Origin: Candidatus Methanoplasma reticulitermitis
Lineage (GTDB): Archaea > Thermoplasmatota > Thermoplasmata > Methanomassiliicoccales > Methanomethylophilaceae
Assembly (NCBI GenBank): GCA_031287135.1
Contig: JAITTK010000030.1
Location: 1 to 30,153, forward strand
Reading direction: 5' to 3'
Length of the DNA stretch: 30,153 bases
Shown here: one piece after another, positions 7,445-15,777 of the stretch
How the letters are laid out: every line of letters starts with the position of its first letter
Numbering within the stretch: position 1 is the first letter of the stretch
The notes under the pieces: generated by a model
The model's input: the letters and a program-made list of their open reading frames with translations, nothing else
Databases searched by the model: none
What the model was told of the DNA's origin: nothing
Position numbers and translations under genes: made by a program

Positions 7445-8365
7445 ATGAAGTGCGATCATTGTTCCCGTGAGGCGGTCACTCTGATAAGGTACAACGGGTC
7501 GCATCTCTGCGATGAGCATTTCAGGACCTACGTCGAGAAGAGGGTGAAGAAGGAGATTAGGAAGCAGACGGTCATCCGCCCCGGGGATGTCATCGCGGTG
7601 GCGGTATCCGGAGGCAAAGACAGCATGGTGACACTGCACCTGCTCGACATGATATTCGGAGAGAGGGGCGATGTTCCGATGTACGCGATATCGATCGACG
7701 AGGGGATCGGGGGTTACAGGCCCCCCAGTCTGGACATAGTCAGGAGATTCTGCGGGGAACGCGGTATATCGCATAGGATAAGATCGTTTTCCGAGATAGG
7801 GCCGGAGATGGATGATGTCGCCGGGGTCTCCGGCGAGAACAGCCCGTGCACCTGCTGCGGCGTGTTCAGGAGGAAACTGATGAATGACGAGGCCCGCAGG
7901 GTCGGTGCCAAATACATGGCGACAGGCCATAACCTCGATGATATGGCCCAGTCGATACTGATGAACTTCGTCAGGGGGGATGTGGAGCGTCTCGCGAGGC
8001 TCGGCCCCCATACAAAGGTCCAACCCGGTCTGATCCCGAGATTCCTGCCGCTGAGGATGATACCCGAGAAGGAATCGCTGCTCTATGCGATGGTATCGGG
8101 AATACCGTTCTGGAGCGGGGAGTGCCCGTACTACATGGGTGCCCTGAGGAATCAGTACAGGGATATCGTGGACAGACTGGAGGACCGGTCTCCCGGTTCG
8201 AGGTTCAGTATAATGTCCTCATACGACACCCTCAAGCCCATGCTCTCCGAACACATGTCCCCGTCCGACCTCCGCATATGTACGTGCGGCGAGCCGACCG
8301 TCGGGGAAAGATGCAAAGCATGCGAACTCAGGGAATCGCTGGAAACGAGACTCAGAAATCCCTGA
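7445..8365 (+). CDS. NcsA/TtuA-type tRNA 2-thiouridine synthase
   Basis: The 306-residue enzyme belongs to the TtcA/TtuA/Ncs6 family that adenylates and thiolates a tRNA uridine (position 54 in TtuA, 34 in Ncs6/Ctu1). An N-terminal zinc site (Cys3, Cys6, Cys22, His25) is followed by the ATP PP-loop SGGKDS (55-60), Cys135-x2-Cys138 in the CTCCGVFRR block, GHNLDDMAQ (161-169), Cys227, and a C-terminal zinc site (CTCGEPT, RCKACEL). The three cysteines Cys135, Cys138 and Cys227 match the spacing of the 4Fe-4S ligands known in TtuA. It starts 4 nt after the orc1/cdc6 stop. Which uridine it modifies cannot be decided from sequence. Its 3' end overlaps the convergent radical SAM gene by 14 nt. Confidence 0.9.
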   Translation: MKCDHCSREAVTLIRYNGSHLCDEHFRTYVEKRVKKEIRKQTVIRPGDVIAVAVSGGKDSMVTLHLLDMIFGERGDVPMYAISIDEGIGGYRPPSLDIVRRFCGERGISHRIRSFSEIGPEMDDVAGVSGENSPCTCCGVFRRKLMNDEARRVGAKYMATGHNLDDMAQSILMNFVRGDVERLARLGPHTKVQPGLIPRFLPLRMIPEKESLLYAMVSGIPFWSGECPYYMGALRNQYRDIVDRLEDRSPGSRFSIMSSYDTLKPMLSEHMSPSDLRICTCGEPTVGERCKACELRESLETRLRNP

Positions 8366-9383
8366 AAGGCGCAAGGTCGCAGCATGCGCATTCTATGCAC
8401 ATGGTGCGGCATTCCCTGGTATCGAGCCCGTATTTCTCCAATTTATCCTTCTGTATCCTGGCAAGCTTTATCGCTCTGTCGGCATCCACACGCGGCTGCT
8501 CACCGATCGCGTTCCTCAGCGAGTCACGGTTGATCGGGTTCACGCGCAGCGCCCTCACGGTGGGGATTATCCCGGATGAGCAGAAGAGCTCCATCATCTC
8601 CTCGGTCTCCTCATCGGTCTCCCCCATGCCGAATATCATGTTGGATGTCACTTTGCCTTTTCCGAACACCTCCGTCGCGTACCGGAGGAGTCTGAGGATG
8701 TTATCGTAATCGAGTTCGGGACAGATCCTGCCGAAGATCTCCCTGTTCGGGGACTGTATATTGAGTTTTATCTCGGTCGCACCCGCGTCCTTGAGCGCTC
8801 TCACATGATCCTCGTTCGAGACATACGGCTCGACCCCGATCGGGAGGTCCGGGAACGCCTTCCTGAGTTCGGATGTGCATGAGACGAATCTTCTGACGGT
8901 GTCGTCTATGCTGCCGATGACACCGCTCGTCAGGGAGACGGAGACCACCTTCTGTTCACCGACGGCCTTTTTCGTCATACTCACTATATCCTCGTCCGTA
9001 TAGCCTTTGTTGAGGGCCTTGTCCAATTTGGGGGATGCACAGAACGCGCAGTTGAATATGCATCTCTGGTCAAGGTTGAAGAACGCCTGTTCGGGACAGT
9101 GGAATACGACGGGCTCGATCTTGACATCCCCAAGGAACGATTCCCCGTTCCTCGTCATGGACAGTCTGCCGTTGTCGTCCCTGAGTTCGAACTCACCCGA
9201 TTCGTACGAGATGCTCTTCTTCACCCGGTGCCCCTCGAACGAGAACACCGCTGAGGTCGAACCGGCCCCCGGACCCGCAGTCGATTTGGAGAGCCTGTAC
9301 GGGAACACGAACCCCTCGGGGAGTTTCACTCCCCCTCCGAGCGTGAGTTCCGCTTTCTTCCTGACATTCATATCCTCTTCCAT
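8352..9383 (-). CDS. Radical SAM enzyme with two CX3CX2C motifs, function unknown
   Basis: The 343-residue protein has the radical SAM cluster motif C108-IFN-C112-AF-C115, followed by features of a TIM-barrel SAM domain (SLTSGVIGS, IGVEPYV, EIKLNIQSP). About 100 residues precede the motif, which is long for the family. The C-terminus is Cys-rich: Cys325, Cys329, Cys332, Cys334 and Cys335, the first three again spaced CX3CX2C, so a second Fe-S cluster or a metal site is likely. A strong GGAGG lies 7 nt before the ATG at 9383; an ATG at 9371 is an alternative. The gene overlaps the end of cysS by 16 nt and is the last of a cysE-cysS operon. I do not recognise the substrate. Confidence 0.85.
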   Translation of the reverse strand: MEEDMNVRKKAELTLGGGVKLPEGFVFPYRLSKSTAGPGAGSTSAVFSFEGHRVKKSISYESGEFELRDDNGRLSMTRNGESFLGDVKIEPVVFHCPEQAFFNLDQRCIFNCAFCASPKLDKALNKGYTDEDIVSMTKKAVGEQKVVSVSLTSGVIGSIDDTVRRFVSCTSELRKAFPDLPIGVEPYVSNEDHVRALKDAGATEIKLNIQSPNREIFGRICPELDYDNILRLLRYATEVFGKGKVTSNMIFGMGETDEETEEMMELFCSSGIIPTVRALRVNPINRDSLRNAIGEQPRVDADRAIKLARIQKDKLEKYGLDTRECRTMCIECACCDLAPFRDF

Positions 9384-10771
9384 TTCATCCCCTCCGCAGA
9401 ATCCTCCAGTGTGATCCCGGCACTTGCCAACCTGTCCCTTATCATATCCGCGAGATCGTATTGCTTCCTAGCCCTGAGCTCCCCGCGGAGCTCCATGAGG
9501 ACGTCCATCACCGCATCCGCCGTCCCGTCATCCTTCGCGCAGTCTCTCGGGAATATCCCCAATATCCCGTTGAATTCATCCATCATCCCGACTATCTTCC
9601 CGGCGGTCCTCCTCGACAGCGACCTGTTCGCCATCGACTTGTTGGTCAGATGCGACAGCTGGAACAATTCCTCTATCGCGGCACTTGTATTGAGGTCGTC
9701 GTTCATCGCCTCGAAGAACCTGTGCCTCGTTCCATCCATGATGTCGCAGTCATCATCCGGGACATCAGGGCCGGTTTTCGAATAGCCGACCAGTTCGGCA
9801 TAGTTGTTCTTCAGTCTCCGGAGTGCGGACTGCGCCTCGACCAGCATGTCCCTGCCGTATGACAGGGGACTGCTGTAGTGCGTGTTCAGGAAATAGAACC
9901 TGACGGTGCCCGCGTCGAACTCCTTCATCACATCGCGGACCCTGAAGAAATTATCGAGCGATTTGGACATCTTCTCGTTCCTGACCTGAAGCATACCGTT
10001 GTGCATCCAGTAGTTCGCAAGTATGTCATGGGTGACCGATTCGGTCTGTATCATCTCGTTCTCATGGTGAGGGAAGATGAGATCGCTGCCGCCTCCGTGG
10101 ATATCGATCTTATCCCCCAGGTGGCGTCTTATCATCGCCGAGCATTCTATATGCCATCCGGGCCTTCCTTTACCCCACGGGGAGTCCCAGGAACACTCCC
10201 CGGGTTTCGCTCCCTTCCAGACCGCGAAGTCCATGGGATCCCTCTTCTGTTCGTCGAGGACGACCCTGCCCGATGATTCCATATTCTCCAGTTTCTGGTT
10301 GGACAGTTTGCCGTAATCCTCGACCTTCCCCACTTCGAAGTAGACGCTTCCGTCATCCGTCGGATATGCGGATCCGTTCGCGATCATCTCCCCGATCATA
10401 TCGATGATGGCGTCCATATTCTCGCTCGCCTTGGGATACATATCCGCCTTTTTCACGCCGAGGCTGTCGGCATCCTCGAAGTATCTGTTTATGTATCTCG
10501 CGGAGAGTTCCAGAGGGTCGATCCCCTCTTCATTCGCCCTGTTGATTATCTTGTCATCGACATCCGTGAAGTTGGTCACGTGCGTCACATCATAACCGAG
10601 ATACCTCAGATATCTGACCAGGGTGTCGAACACGATCATGCTCCTGGCGTGACCCATGTGTATGTCGTCATATACGGTGACCCCGCAGACATACAGGCTG
10701 ACCCTGCCCGGTTCCATCGTGATGAATTCTTCCTTCTTCTTCGTGAGATTGTTGTGAATCATCAGGGACAT
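9368..10771 (-). CDS. cysS: Cysteinyl-tRNA synthetase
   Basis: The 467-residue class I synthetase charges tRNA-Cys. Visible are Cys29 and the HIGH-type motif HMGH (38-41), the WHIECSAM segment (206-213) with zinc ligand Cys210, the FPHHENE motif (233-239) supplying His ligands, and KMSKS (267-271). The length is normal. Many methanogens make Cys-tRNA by SepRS/SepCysS instead; a direct CysRS next to cysE fits direct charging with free cysteine. It starts 12 nt after the cysE stop, so the two are cotranscribed. Confidence 0.96.
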   Translation of the reverse strand: MSLMIHNNLTKKKEEFITMEPGRVSLYVCGVTVYDDIHMGHARSMIVFDTLVRYLRYLGYDVTHVTNFTDVDDKIINRANEEGIDPLELSARYINRYFEDADSLGVKKADMYPKASENMDAIIDMIGEMIANGSAYPTDDGSVYFEVGKVEDYGKLSNQKLENMESSGRVVLDEQKRDPMDFAVWKGAKPGECSWDSPWGKGRPGWHIECSAMIRRHLGDKIDIHGGGSDLIFPHHENEMIQTESVTHDILANYWMHNGMLQVRNEKMSKSLDNFFRVRDVMKEFDAGTVRFYFLNTHYSSPLSYGRDMLVEAQSALRRLKNNYAELVGYSKTGPDVPDDDCDIMDGTRHRFFEAMNDDLNTSAAIEELFQLSHLTNKSMANRSLSRRTAGKIVGMMDEFNGILGIFPRDCAKDDGTADAVMDVLMELRGELRARKQYDLADMIRDRLASAGITLEDSAEGMKWKRI

Positions 10772-10783
10772 CTTATCACGGCA

Positions 10784-11488
10784 TCACTTTTCGCGGTTCT
10801 TTGCTTTCTCGGCGGTTGCAGCCGGATCCGAAGACGCCGCACCTGAAAGGGAGGACCGCAGTTCCTCGATGATTGAACTCAATCTATTTATCTCTGATTG
10901 GAGACGGATTATCTCCCCGTTCACGCATTCGGGTATGTCATTATGCATGAGCATGTTCTTCTTGTCTATCTTGACGCCGTCACGTTCGATAATCTGCCCC
11001 GGTATACCGACCACGGTGCTGTTGTTCGGTACATCCTTCAGGATCACCGACCCGGCCCCGACCCTGACATCGCTGCCTATGACTATGTCACCGAGGACAG
11101 TGGCGTTCGCGCCGAACACGACACGGTCGCCGACGGTAGGGTGTCTCTTGCCTTTCTCGATGGAGACCCCTCCGAGGGTGACCCCCTGATACACGGTCAC
11201 ATCATCCCCGATGATGGCTGTTTCCCCGATCACCACCCCTGTGGCGTGGTCTATGAAGAATCCCTCCCCTATCGTTGCTCCGGGGTGTATGTCGCAGCCG
11301 GTGAGCGCATGAGCTTTGTAATTGATTTTCCTGGCCTTTTTGAATTTGCCTTCGAGCCAGAGCCGGTGGCTCTTCCTGTACATGGACACGGCATGCAATC
11401 CGGTGTGATACCTTATCGCATCATCCTCATCGATCACAGCCGGGTCCCGCTCCATGACAGCCGCGAGGTCTCCTGGTTCTATCTTCAT
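10784..11488 (-). CDS. cysE: Serine O-acetyltransferase
   Basis: The 234-residue protein makes O-acetylserine from serine and acetyl-CoA, the first step of cysteine synthesis. A short helical N-terminal part is followed by left-handed beta-helix hexapeptide repeats, including DIHPGATIGEG, IDHATGVVIGETA and VYQGVTLGG (the family's cofactor and catalytic His/Asp blocks). The tail (about 185-234) holds a predicted coiled segment and an Ala/Ser-rich end. A TATA-like element (ATTATTAAAC, minus strand, about 11510-11520) lies near 25 nt before the ATG, giving a near-leaderless mRNA. It heads the cysE-cysS-radical SAM operon. O-acetylserine sulfhydrylase is not in the window, but MetY (23088-24434) belongs to a family that can sometimes use O-acetylserine. 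Confidence 0.95.
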   Translation of the reverse strand: MKIEPGDLAAVMERDPAVIDEDDAIRYHTGLHAVSMYRKSHRLWLEGKFKKARKINYKAHALTGCDIHPGATIGEGFFIDHATGVVIGETAIIGDDVTVYQGVTLGGVSIEKGKRHPTVGDRVVFGANATVLGDIVIGSDVRVGAGSVILKDVPNNSTVVGIPGQIIERDGVKIDKKNMLMHNDIPECVNGEIIRLQSEINRLSSIIEELRSSLSGAASSDPAATAEKAKNREK

Positions 11489-11524
11489 GATACAGATGGA
11501 ATGGTGTTATGTTTAATAATCTAT

Positions 11525-11740
11525 TCAGGTCGATCGGCCCGTGCCGCTGTCGCGGCATGCGACGGCATATTCGAAGTGTTGCATAATCCGCAGGACAAGC
11601 AACTCTGACACCATTATCCGGTCTGCCTTTACGGTCTCTGCCGGCATCCCCCGCACTGTCGCCGAGATTTCGCGGACACAGTATCCTTGCTCAATACGGA
11701 TGCTCCCGGGGGTCCGCAGTATGCACTTTAGGAGCGGCAT
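11525..11740 (-). CDS. Possible small hypothetical protein (71 aa), weak
   Basis: The 337-bp gap between cysE and the aldehyde dehydrogenase contains one minus-strand frame of 71 codons with an ATG start and a plausible amphipathic composition. No Shine-Dalgarno, TATA box or recognisable motif supports it, and the cysE promoter lies between it and cysE. It may be chance. Apart from it, the gap holds only the two promoters. Confidence 0.2.
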   Translation of the reverse strand: MPLLKCILRTPGSIRIEQGYCVREISATVRGMPAETVKADRIMVSELLVLRIMQHFEYAVACRDSGTGRST

Positions 11741-11791
11741 TTCCGTTCGCCGTCCCTGTGCGGGATATCCCCGTAAGCGCTGTTCCGCGAT

Positions 11792-11802
11792 GCATTATAT
11801 AC
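11792..11802 (+). promoter_or_regulatory. TATA box of the aldehyde dehydrogenase gene
   Basis: GCATTATATAC lies about 27 nt before the ATG at 11826, the spacing at which archaeal transcription would begin within a few bases of the start codon. This supports the 11826 start and a leaderless mRNA. Confidence 0.6.
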
Positions 11803-11825
11803 GCGGTCACTCCCATACGCAATCC

Positions 11826-13322
11826 ATGAATAAAGTATCCGATCTGATGAAATTGGACAGTGAGTATAAGCTGTTGATAGGCGGCAAGTGGGTCCCGGCA
11901 TCCGACGGGAAGAGGTTCTCCTCATACTGTCCCGCGACCGGTGAGAAGCTCGCGGACTGCGCGGAGGCGACCGAGGCCGATGTCGATGCCGCGGTCAATG
12001 CCGCAAAGAAGGCGTTCCCGTCATGGGCGGATAAGATGCCCGCCGAGCGGGCGGTCATCCTCAACAGGATCGCGGATGCCATCGATGCCAACGCGGGCCG
12101 TCTGGCCATGATCGAGGCCATGGATGTCGGAAAACCCATACGCGAAACGGCACTCGTGGATGTGCCGTCCGCGGCAGACCAATTCAGATATTTCGCGGGG
12201 CTCATCCGCGGCGAGGAGGGAGCGGTGACCAAAGTGGACCGGGACACGATAGCTATGATGATCCACGAGCCACTCGGTGTCGTCGGACAGATCGTCCCGT
12301 GGAATTTCCCCCTCATGATCGGCTCCTGGAAACTCGCTCCGGCCCTGGCCGCCGGTAACACCGTTGTATTCAAACCCTCCTCGATGACATCCCTGAGCGT
12401 GCTCGTGCTGATGCAGATACTGCGTGACACCGTGCCCCCGGGGGTCATCAATGTGGTAACGGGAGCCGGTTCCAGATCTGGGCAGTATCTCCTGGACCAT
12501 CCCGGTGTGCGTAAACTCTCATTCACCGGATCCACAGAAGTCGGTTACAAAGTGGCCGAGGCCGCGGCCAAGAAGCTGATACCGGCGACCCTCGAGCTCG
12601 GAGGGAAGAGCCCGAACATACTCTTCAGCGACTGCAACATGGAGAAGGCGATCGACGGTATGCAGCTTGGGATACTATTCAATCAGGGCGAGGTCTGCGC
12701 CGCGGGCTCACGGATATTCGTCCAGGAGGAGATATACGATGAATTCATGAAAAGGGCGCTGAAGGCATTCGGCAGGCTCAAGGTCGGGATGCCGTGGGAC
12801 ATGAACACTCAAATGGCCTCCCTCGTGGACGGGAAACAGATGGAGAGGGTTCTGGATTATGTGGAGATCGGGAAGAGGGAGGGTGCGAGGATCGCATGCG
12901 GGGGGCATCGCATGACGGACGGTGAATTCTCCAAGGGGTGGTTCATCGAACCGACGCTGCTCGTCGATGTGACCAACGACATGCGTGTGGCCCGCGAAGA
13001 GATATTCGGGCCGGTCGCGGTCGTCATCAAATTCAAGACGGAAGAGGAGGCCATAGCGATGGCGAACGACTCCGACTACGGGCTCGCGGGATGTGTTTGG
13101 ACACAGGACATCAACCGCGCCCTGCGCGTGGCGCAGAGGATAGAGAGCGGACGCATATGGATCAACTCGTGTTCCAATGTCCCCGCCGGCATAGCTTTCG
13201 GAGGATACAAGAAGTCAGGGTACGGACGCGAACTCAACAAATGCACTCTGGACAGTTACCGTCAGATCAAAGCGATAGAGATAAGCACCCTGGAAACCCC
13301 TTTGGGATTCTATCCTCAGTGA
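11826..13322 (+). CDS. NAD(P)-dependent aldehyde dehydrogenase
   Basis: The 498-residue enzyme oxidises an aldehyde to a carboxylate. Conserved features are PWNFP (158-162, with the oxyanion Asn160), the cofactor-binding GSTEVG (235-240), the general base Glu257 in LELGGKSPN, the nucleophile Cys291 in NQGEVCAAGSR, and EEIFGPV late in the protein. The open frame extends upstream, but the TATA spacing and the family's normal length support the ATG at 11826. It most resembles bacterial betaine/phenylacetaldehyde-type dehydrogenases; the substrate is not readable. It stands alone with its own promoter, facing the DEAD helicase, and may be a transferred gene. Confidence 0.93.
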   Translation: MNKVSDLMKLDSEYKLLIGGKWVPASDGKRFSSYCPATGEKLADCAEATEADVDAAVNAAKKAFPSWADKMPAERAVILNRIADAIDANAGRLAMIEAMDVGKPIRETALVDVPSAADQFRYFAGLIRGEEGAVTKVDRDTIAMMIHEPLGVVGQIVPWNFPLMIGSWKLAPALAAGNTVVFKPSSMTSLSVLVLMQILRDTVPPGVINVVTGAGSRSGQYLLDHPGVRKLSFTGSTEVGYKVAEAAAKKLIPATLELGGKSPNILFSDCNMEKAIDGMQLGILFNQGEVCAAGSRIFVQEEIYDEFMKRALKAFGRLKVGMPWDMNTQMASLVDGKQMERVLDYVEIGKREGARIACGGHRMTDGEFSKGWFIEPTLLVDVTNDMRVAREEIFGPVAVVIKFKTEEEAIAMANDSDYGLAGCVWTQDINRALRVAQRIESGRIWINSCSNVPAGIAFGGYKKSGYGRELNKCTLDSYRQIKAIEISTLETPLGFYPQ

Positions 13323-13331
13323 GGATGTGAT

Positions 13332-13367
13332 CACGGTTCCGCAGGACAGATGTCCCCCGGAACCGTG
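13332..13367. terminator. Hairpin between convergent genes
   Basis: A 9-bp perfect inverted repeat (CACGGTTCC 13332-13340, GGAACCGTG 13359-13367) encloses a second one (GGACA 13344-13348, TGTCC 13351-13355). It fills the 52-bp gap between the aldehyde dehydrogenase and the DEAD helicase stops. There is no strong T-run on either strand, so its role as a two-way terminator or RNA stabiliser is inferred. Confidence 0.5.
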
Positions 13368-13374
13368 AAAGGAT

Positions 13375-14904
13375 TTATGCGGCATTCTCCGCGTAGTGTT
13401 TCTTCTGGGGGGCCATCTGCACACAGACCTTCTTGCTCCCGTACCTGCAATCGCTGAGCGTGTCGATGACGTACTCCGCGCTGTCGCCGTCCACTTCGAA
13501 GTAGGAGCAGGTCTTCCCGAGCCCGATGCGGCCGATTATGTCCCTGTTGAGCTTTGTGTTCTTTTTGATGAGGTCCGTTATCTGCATCCTTCCGACACCG
13601 TCGTTCTTTCCGAGATTGACCTGGAGTATGAACATCGCGTCCTTATCCCGGAACTTCTTCCCATCCTGATTCCCGACCCTCGCCGGACGCTCTGCGGGTA
13701 TGCGGTCCCGTCCGGCACCGCGCTGAGGCCTTTCCGCCCGGAAGGGGCGTTCCTCGGCCCGGGCCGGCACTTCCGTCCTCACCCTCTCCATCGGCTCCAG
13801 CTGATCCACCCTTATCTTGGTGATCTTCTTCCCGGTGGCCTGTTCATACATCCCGATGCGGTGGTCCTCGTATTTGGTCACGAACGAGATCGCCGTACCC
13901 TCCTTCCCCGCCCTGCCCGTGCGGCCGATCCGGTGCAGATACGTCTCGGGGTCCGAGGGGACATCGTAGTTGACGACGCAGTCGATATTGTTGACATCGA
14001 GTCCTCTGGCGGCCACATCCGTGGCGATGAGGACATCGAAGCGGTTATCCCTGAAGTTCCTGATGACCTTCTCCCTTTTGCCCTGCGGCATGTCGCCGTG
14101 CATGGCCTCCGCTCTGAAATCCCTGCACAGCCCGTTGTACAGATCGTCGACCATCTTCTTAGTCTGACAGAACACGATCGTCTTGGGATTCCCGTTCCGC
14201 AGTATCATCTGCAGTCTCTCCATCTTCCCGCTCCTCGAAACGGGTATGAAATACTGCGCAGTGAGGTCGGAACATGGCTCGTCCTTGGAGACCATCAGTT
14301 TCAGAGGGTCGTCCATCATCTTCATGGCCATGCCGGTGATGCTGTCCGACATCGTCGCCGAGAACAGCATCGTCTGTCTATCTGCCGGAAGCGAACCGAT
14401 TATGAAGTTGAGTTCTTCCGCGAATCCCATGTCGAGCATGCGGTCCGCCTCATCCAGGACTGCCTCCCTGATCGATGAGAGGTCCAGGACCCCCCTTTCT
14501 ATCATGTCCTTCACCCTGCCGGGAGTACCGACCACGATGTCGGTGCCTCTCCTAAGCCTGTAGATCTGGTCGCTGATGCTGGCACCGCCGTATACCGCCA
14601 GGCTCCTGTGTTTCGAGTATTTGGACAGCTTCTTCATCTCCAGATCTATCTGGACGGCGAGTTCCCTGGTGGGAGCGAGAACTATCGCCGAAGGCGATCT
14701 CGATCCGCTCTTTATCCTGCCCAGCACTATCGCCGCATATGTTCCCGTCTTCCCCGTCCCTGTCTGCGCCTGGGCGAAGATATCCCTTCCGCCGAGACCG
14801 GACGGTATGACGGCCTCCTGTACGGGCGTGGGCTCCGTCCAACCCATCTCACCGATCGCGTCAGCTATGCTGAGCCCCACTCCCAAATCTCTAAAATCTA
14901 CCAT
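13375..14904 (-). CDS. DEAD-box RNA helicase with DbpA/CsdA-like C-terminal domain
   Basis: The 509-residue protein has all helicase motifs: Q motif (WTEPTPVQ, 22-29), motif I AQTGTGKT (46-53), PTRELA (78-83), TPGR (127-130), DEAD (151-154), SAT (182-184), then IVFCQTKK, TDVAARGLDV and HRIGRTGRAG. A basic, Arg/Pro-rich linker follows. The last about 80 residues (FILQVNLGKNDGVGRMQI to the end) match the DbpA/CsdA RNA-binding domain of bacterial helicases, suggesting roles in ribosome assembly or cold adaptation. I chose the ATG at 14904 (MVDFRDLG); an ATG three codons earlier is possible. A TATA box on the minus strand (TTATATA, 14981-14988) lies upstream, giving a leader of about 50 nt. It ends in TAA, rare in this window. 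Confidence 0.94.
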   Translation of the reverse strand: MVDFRDLGVGLSIADAIGEMGWTEPTPVQEAVIPSGLGGRDIFAQAQTGTGKTGTYAAIVLGRIKSGSRSPSAIVLAPTRELAVQIDLEMKKLSKYSKHRSLAVYGGASISDQIYRLRRGTDIVVGTPGRVKDMIERGVLDLSSIREAVLDEADRMLDMGFAEELNFIIGSLPADRQTMLFSATMSDSITGMAMKMMDDPLKLMVSKDEPCSDLTAQYFIPVSRSGKMERLQMILRNGNPKTIVFCQTKKMVDDLYNGLCRDFRAEAMHGDMPQGKREKVIRNFRDNRFDVLIATDVAARGLDVNNIDCVVNYDVPSDPETYLHRIGRTGRAGKEGTAISFVTKYEDHRIGMYEQATGKKITKIRVDQLEPMERVRTEVPARAEERPFRAERPQRGAGRDRIPAERPARVGNQDGKKFRDKDAMFILQVNLGKNDGVGRMQITDLIKKNTKLNRDIIGRIGLGKTCSYFEVDGDSAEYVIDTLSDCRYGSKKVCVQMAPQKKHYAENAA

Positions 14905-14980
14905 GATCCTCATTCCACAGATACCAAAGTCCGAATTGTTGAAAAGGACCCTAGATTCTGAACGGGTGTAGCGATGGCAG

Positions 14981-14990
14981 TATATAAGGT
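14981..14990 (-). promoter_or_regulatory. TATA box of the DEAD helicase gene
   Basis: ACCTTATATA on the minus strand lies in the gap between the ACT-domain gene stop (15024) and the helicase start, so the helicase can be transcribed on its own with a leader of about 50 nt. Confidence 0.6.
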
Positions 14991-15023
14991 GATTGATTGG
15001 ACGGTGCGATCCGTCACACGCCT

Positions 15024-15707
15024 TCAGTCCTTGACCATGGTCTCGGCCGACTGTATGCACTTGGTGAGTACGGAATACGCGTTGATCATATCGCGTTCGC
15101 CGACTATGAAGATCGTATCCGTGTGACAGCTGACCGTCTCCTCTATGTTTATGCCCGCATCCGACAGGTTCGTTATCAGATAGGCTATGACGCCGCTAGT
15201 ATCGACGATCTTCTCCGGGGATTTCACCGCTATCTCCACCAGGTTCTCCCTTATCTTTATGATGTTGAACCTGCCAACGGTGTCGACGATCCTTTCCTTG
15301 AGCATGCTGTCCGCGATTATCGTCACCGCCGAGGCCGACTGCACGCACTGCATGATGGAGTTCTCATTCCAAAGGTCCTTGAACAGGTTATCCATCTTGT
15401 GAAGGACCGTCCAGTCGTTCTTGGCCGTAACTATGCATGTCTTCGTCCTCATCTCGAGCCTGCTGTCCTTGAGGATCCTCAGTATGTTGAGTTCATGGTC
15501 GCTGGTCGTGTTAAGTTTGCCCGCGTAACGGCGGCAGGCTATCATCACCGCCTCCTCGTTGCCGACATCCATGTCCTTCATTATCGTCCTGGCCAGGGAG
15601 GAATAGTTGATGAGGCCCTTCGCAACGCAGTCCTTCACGCTCGGATGCGCATCTATGTATGCTCTGGTCCTTTCCGCAAGACTTTCCTTCGAGATGTTGT
15701 TGGACAT
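15024..15707 (-). CDS. ACT-domain protein, putative amino-acid sensor
   Basis: The 227-residue protein appears to have an N-terminal helical segment resembling a winged helix (about 1-65: SVKDCVAKGLINYSSLARTIMK) and two C-terminal ACT-like units (about 80-150 and 155-225), the last containing VIAYLITNLSDAGINIEETVSCHTDTIFIV, here given in parts only: VIAYLITNLSDAG and INIEETVSC. ACT units bind amino acids and control enzymes or transcription. It lies just after the argCJBD operon on the same strand but has a TATA-like element of its own (GACATAAATAC, minus, about 15729-15739), about 25 nt from the ATG. A role in sensing arginine or another amino acid is only a guess. Confidence 0.75.
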   Translation of the reverse strand: MSNNISKESLAERTRAYIDAHPSVKDCVAKGLINYSSLARTIMKDMDVGNEEAVMIACRRYAGKLNTTSDHELNILRILKDSRLEMRTKTCIVTAKNDWTVLHKMDNLFKDLWNENSIMQCVQSASAVTIIADSMLKERIVDTVGRFNIIKIRENLVEIAVKSPEKIVDTSGVIAYLITNLSDAGINIEETVSCHTDTIFIVGERDMINAYSVLTKCIQSAETMVKD

Positions 15708-15777
15708 GAGACCGAATCGTGCTTTGAGTATTTATGTCCTATCTCAAACATTAAGTAATAAATAGTTCCATAAATAC

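Noticed and set aside
7313..8023. Long minus-strand frame opposite the tRNA thiolase
   Set aside because: It is a shadow of the high-GC thiolase and orc1/cdc6 genes; its product is rich in His, Arg and Pro without any family pattern.
13396..14478. 360-codon plus-strand frame opposite the DEAD helicase
   Set aside because: The helicase motifs on the other strand are complete; this frame is only its complement.
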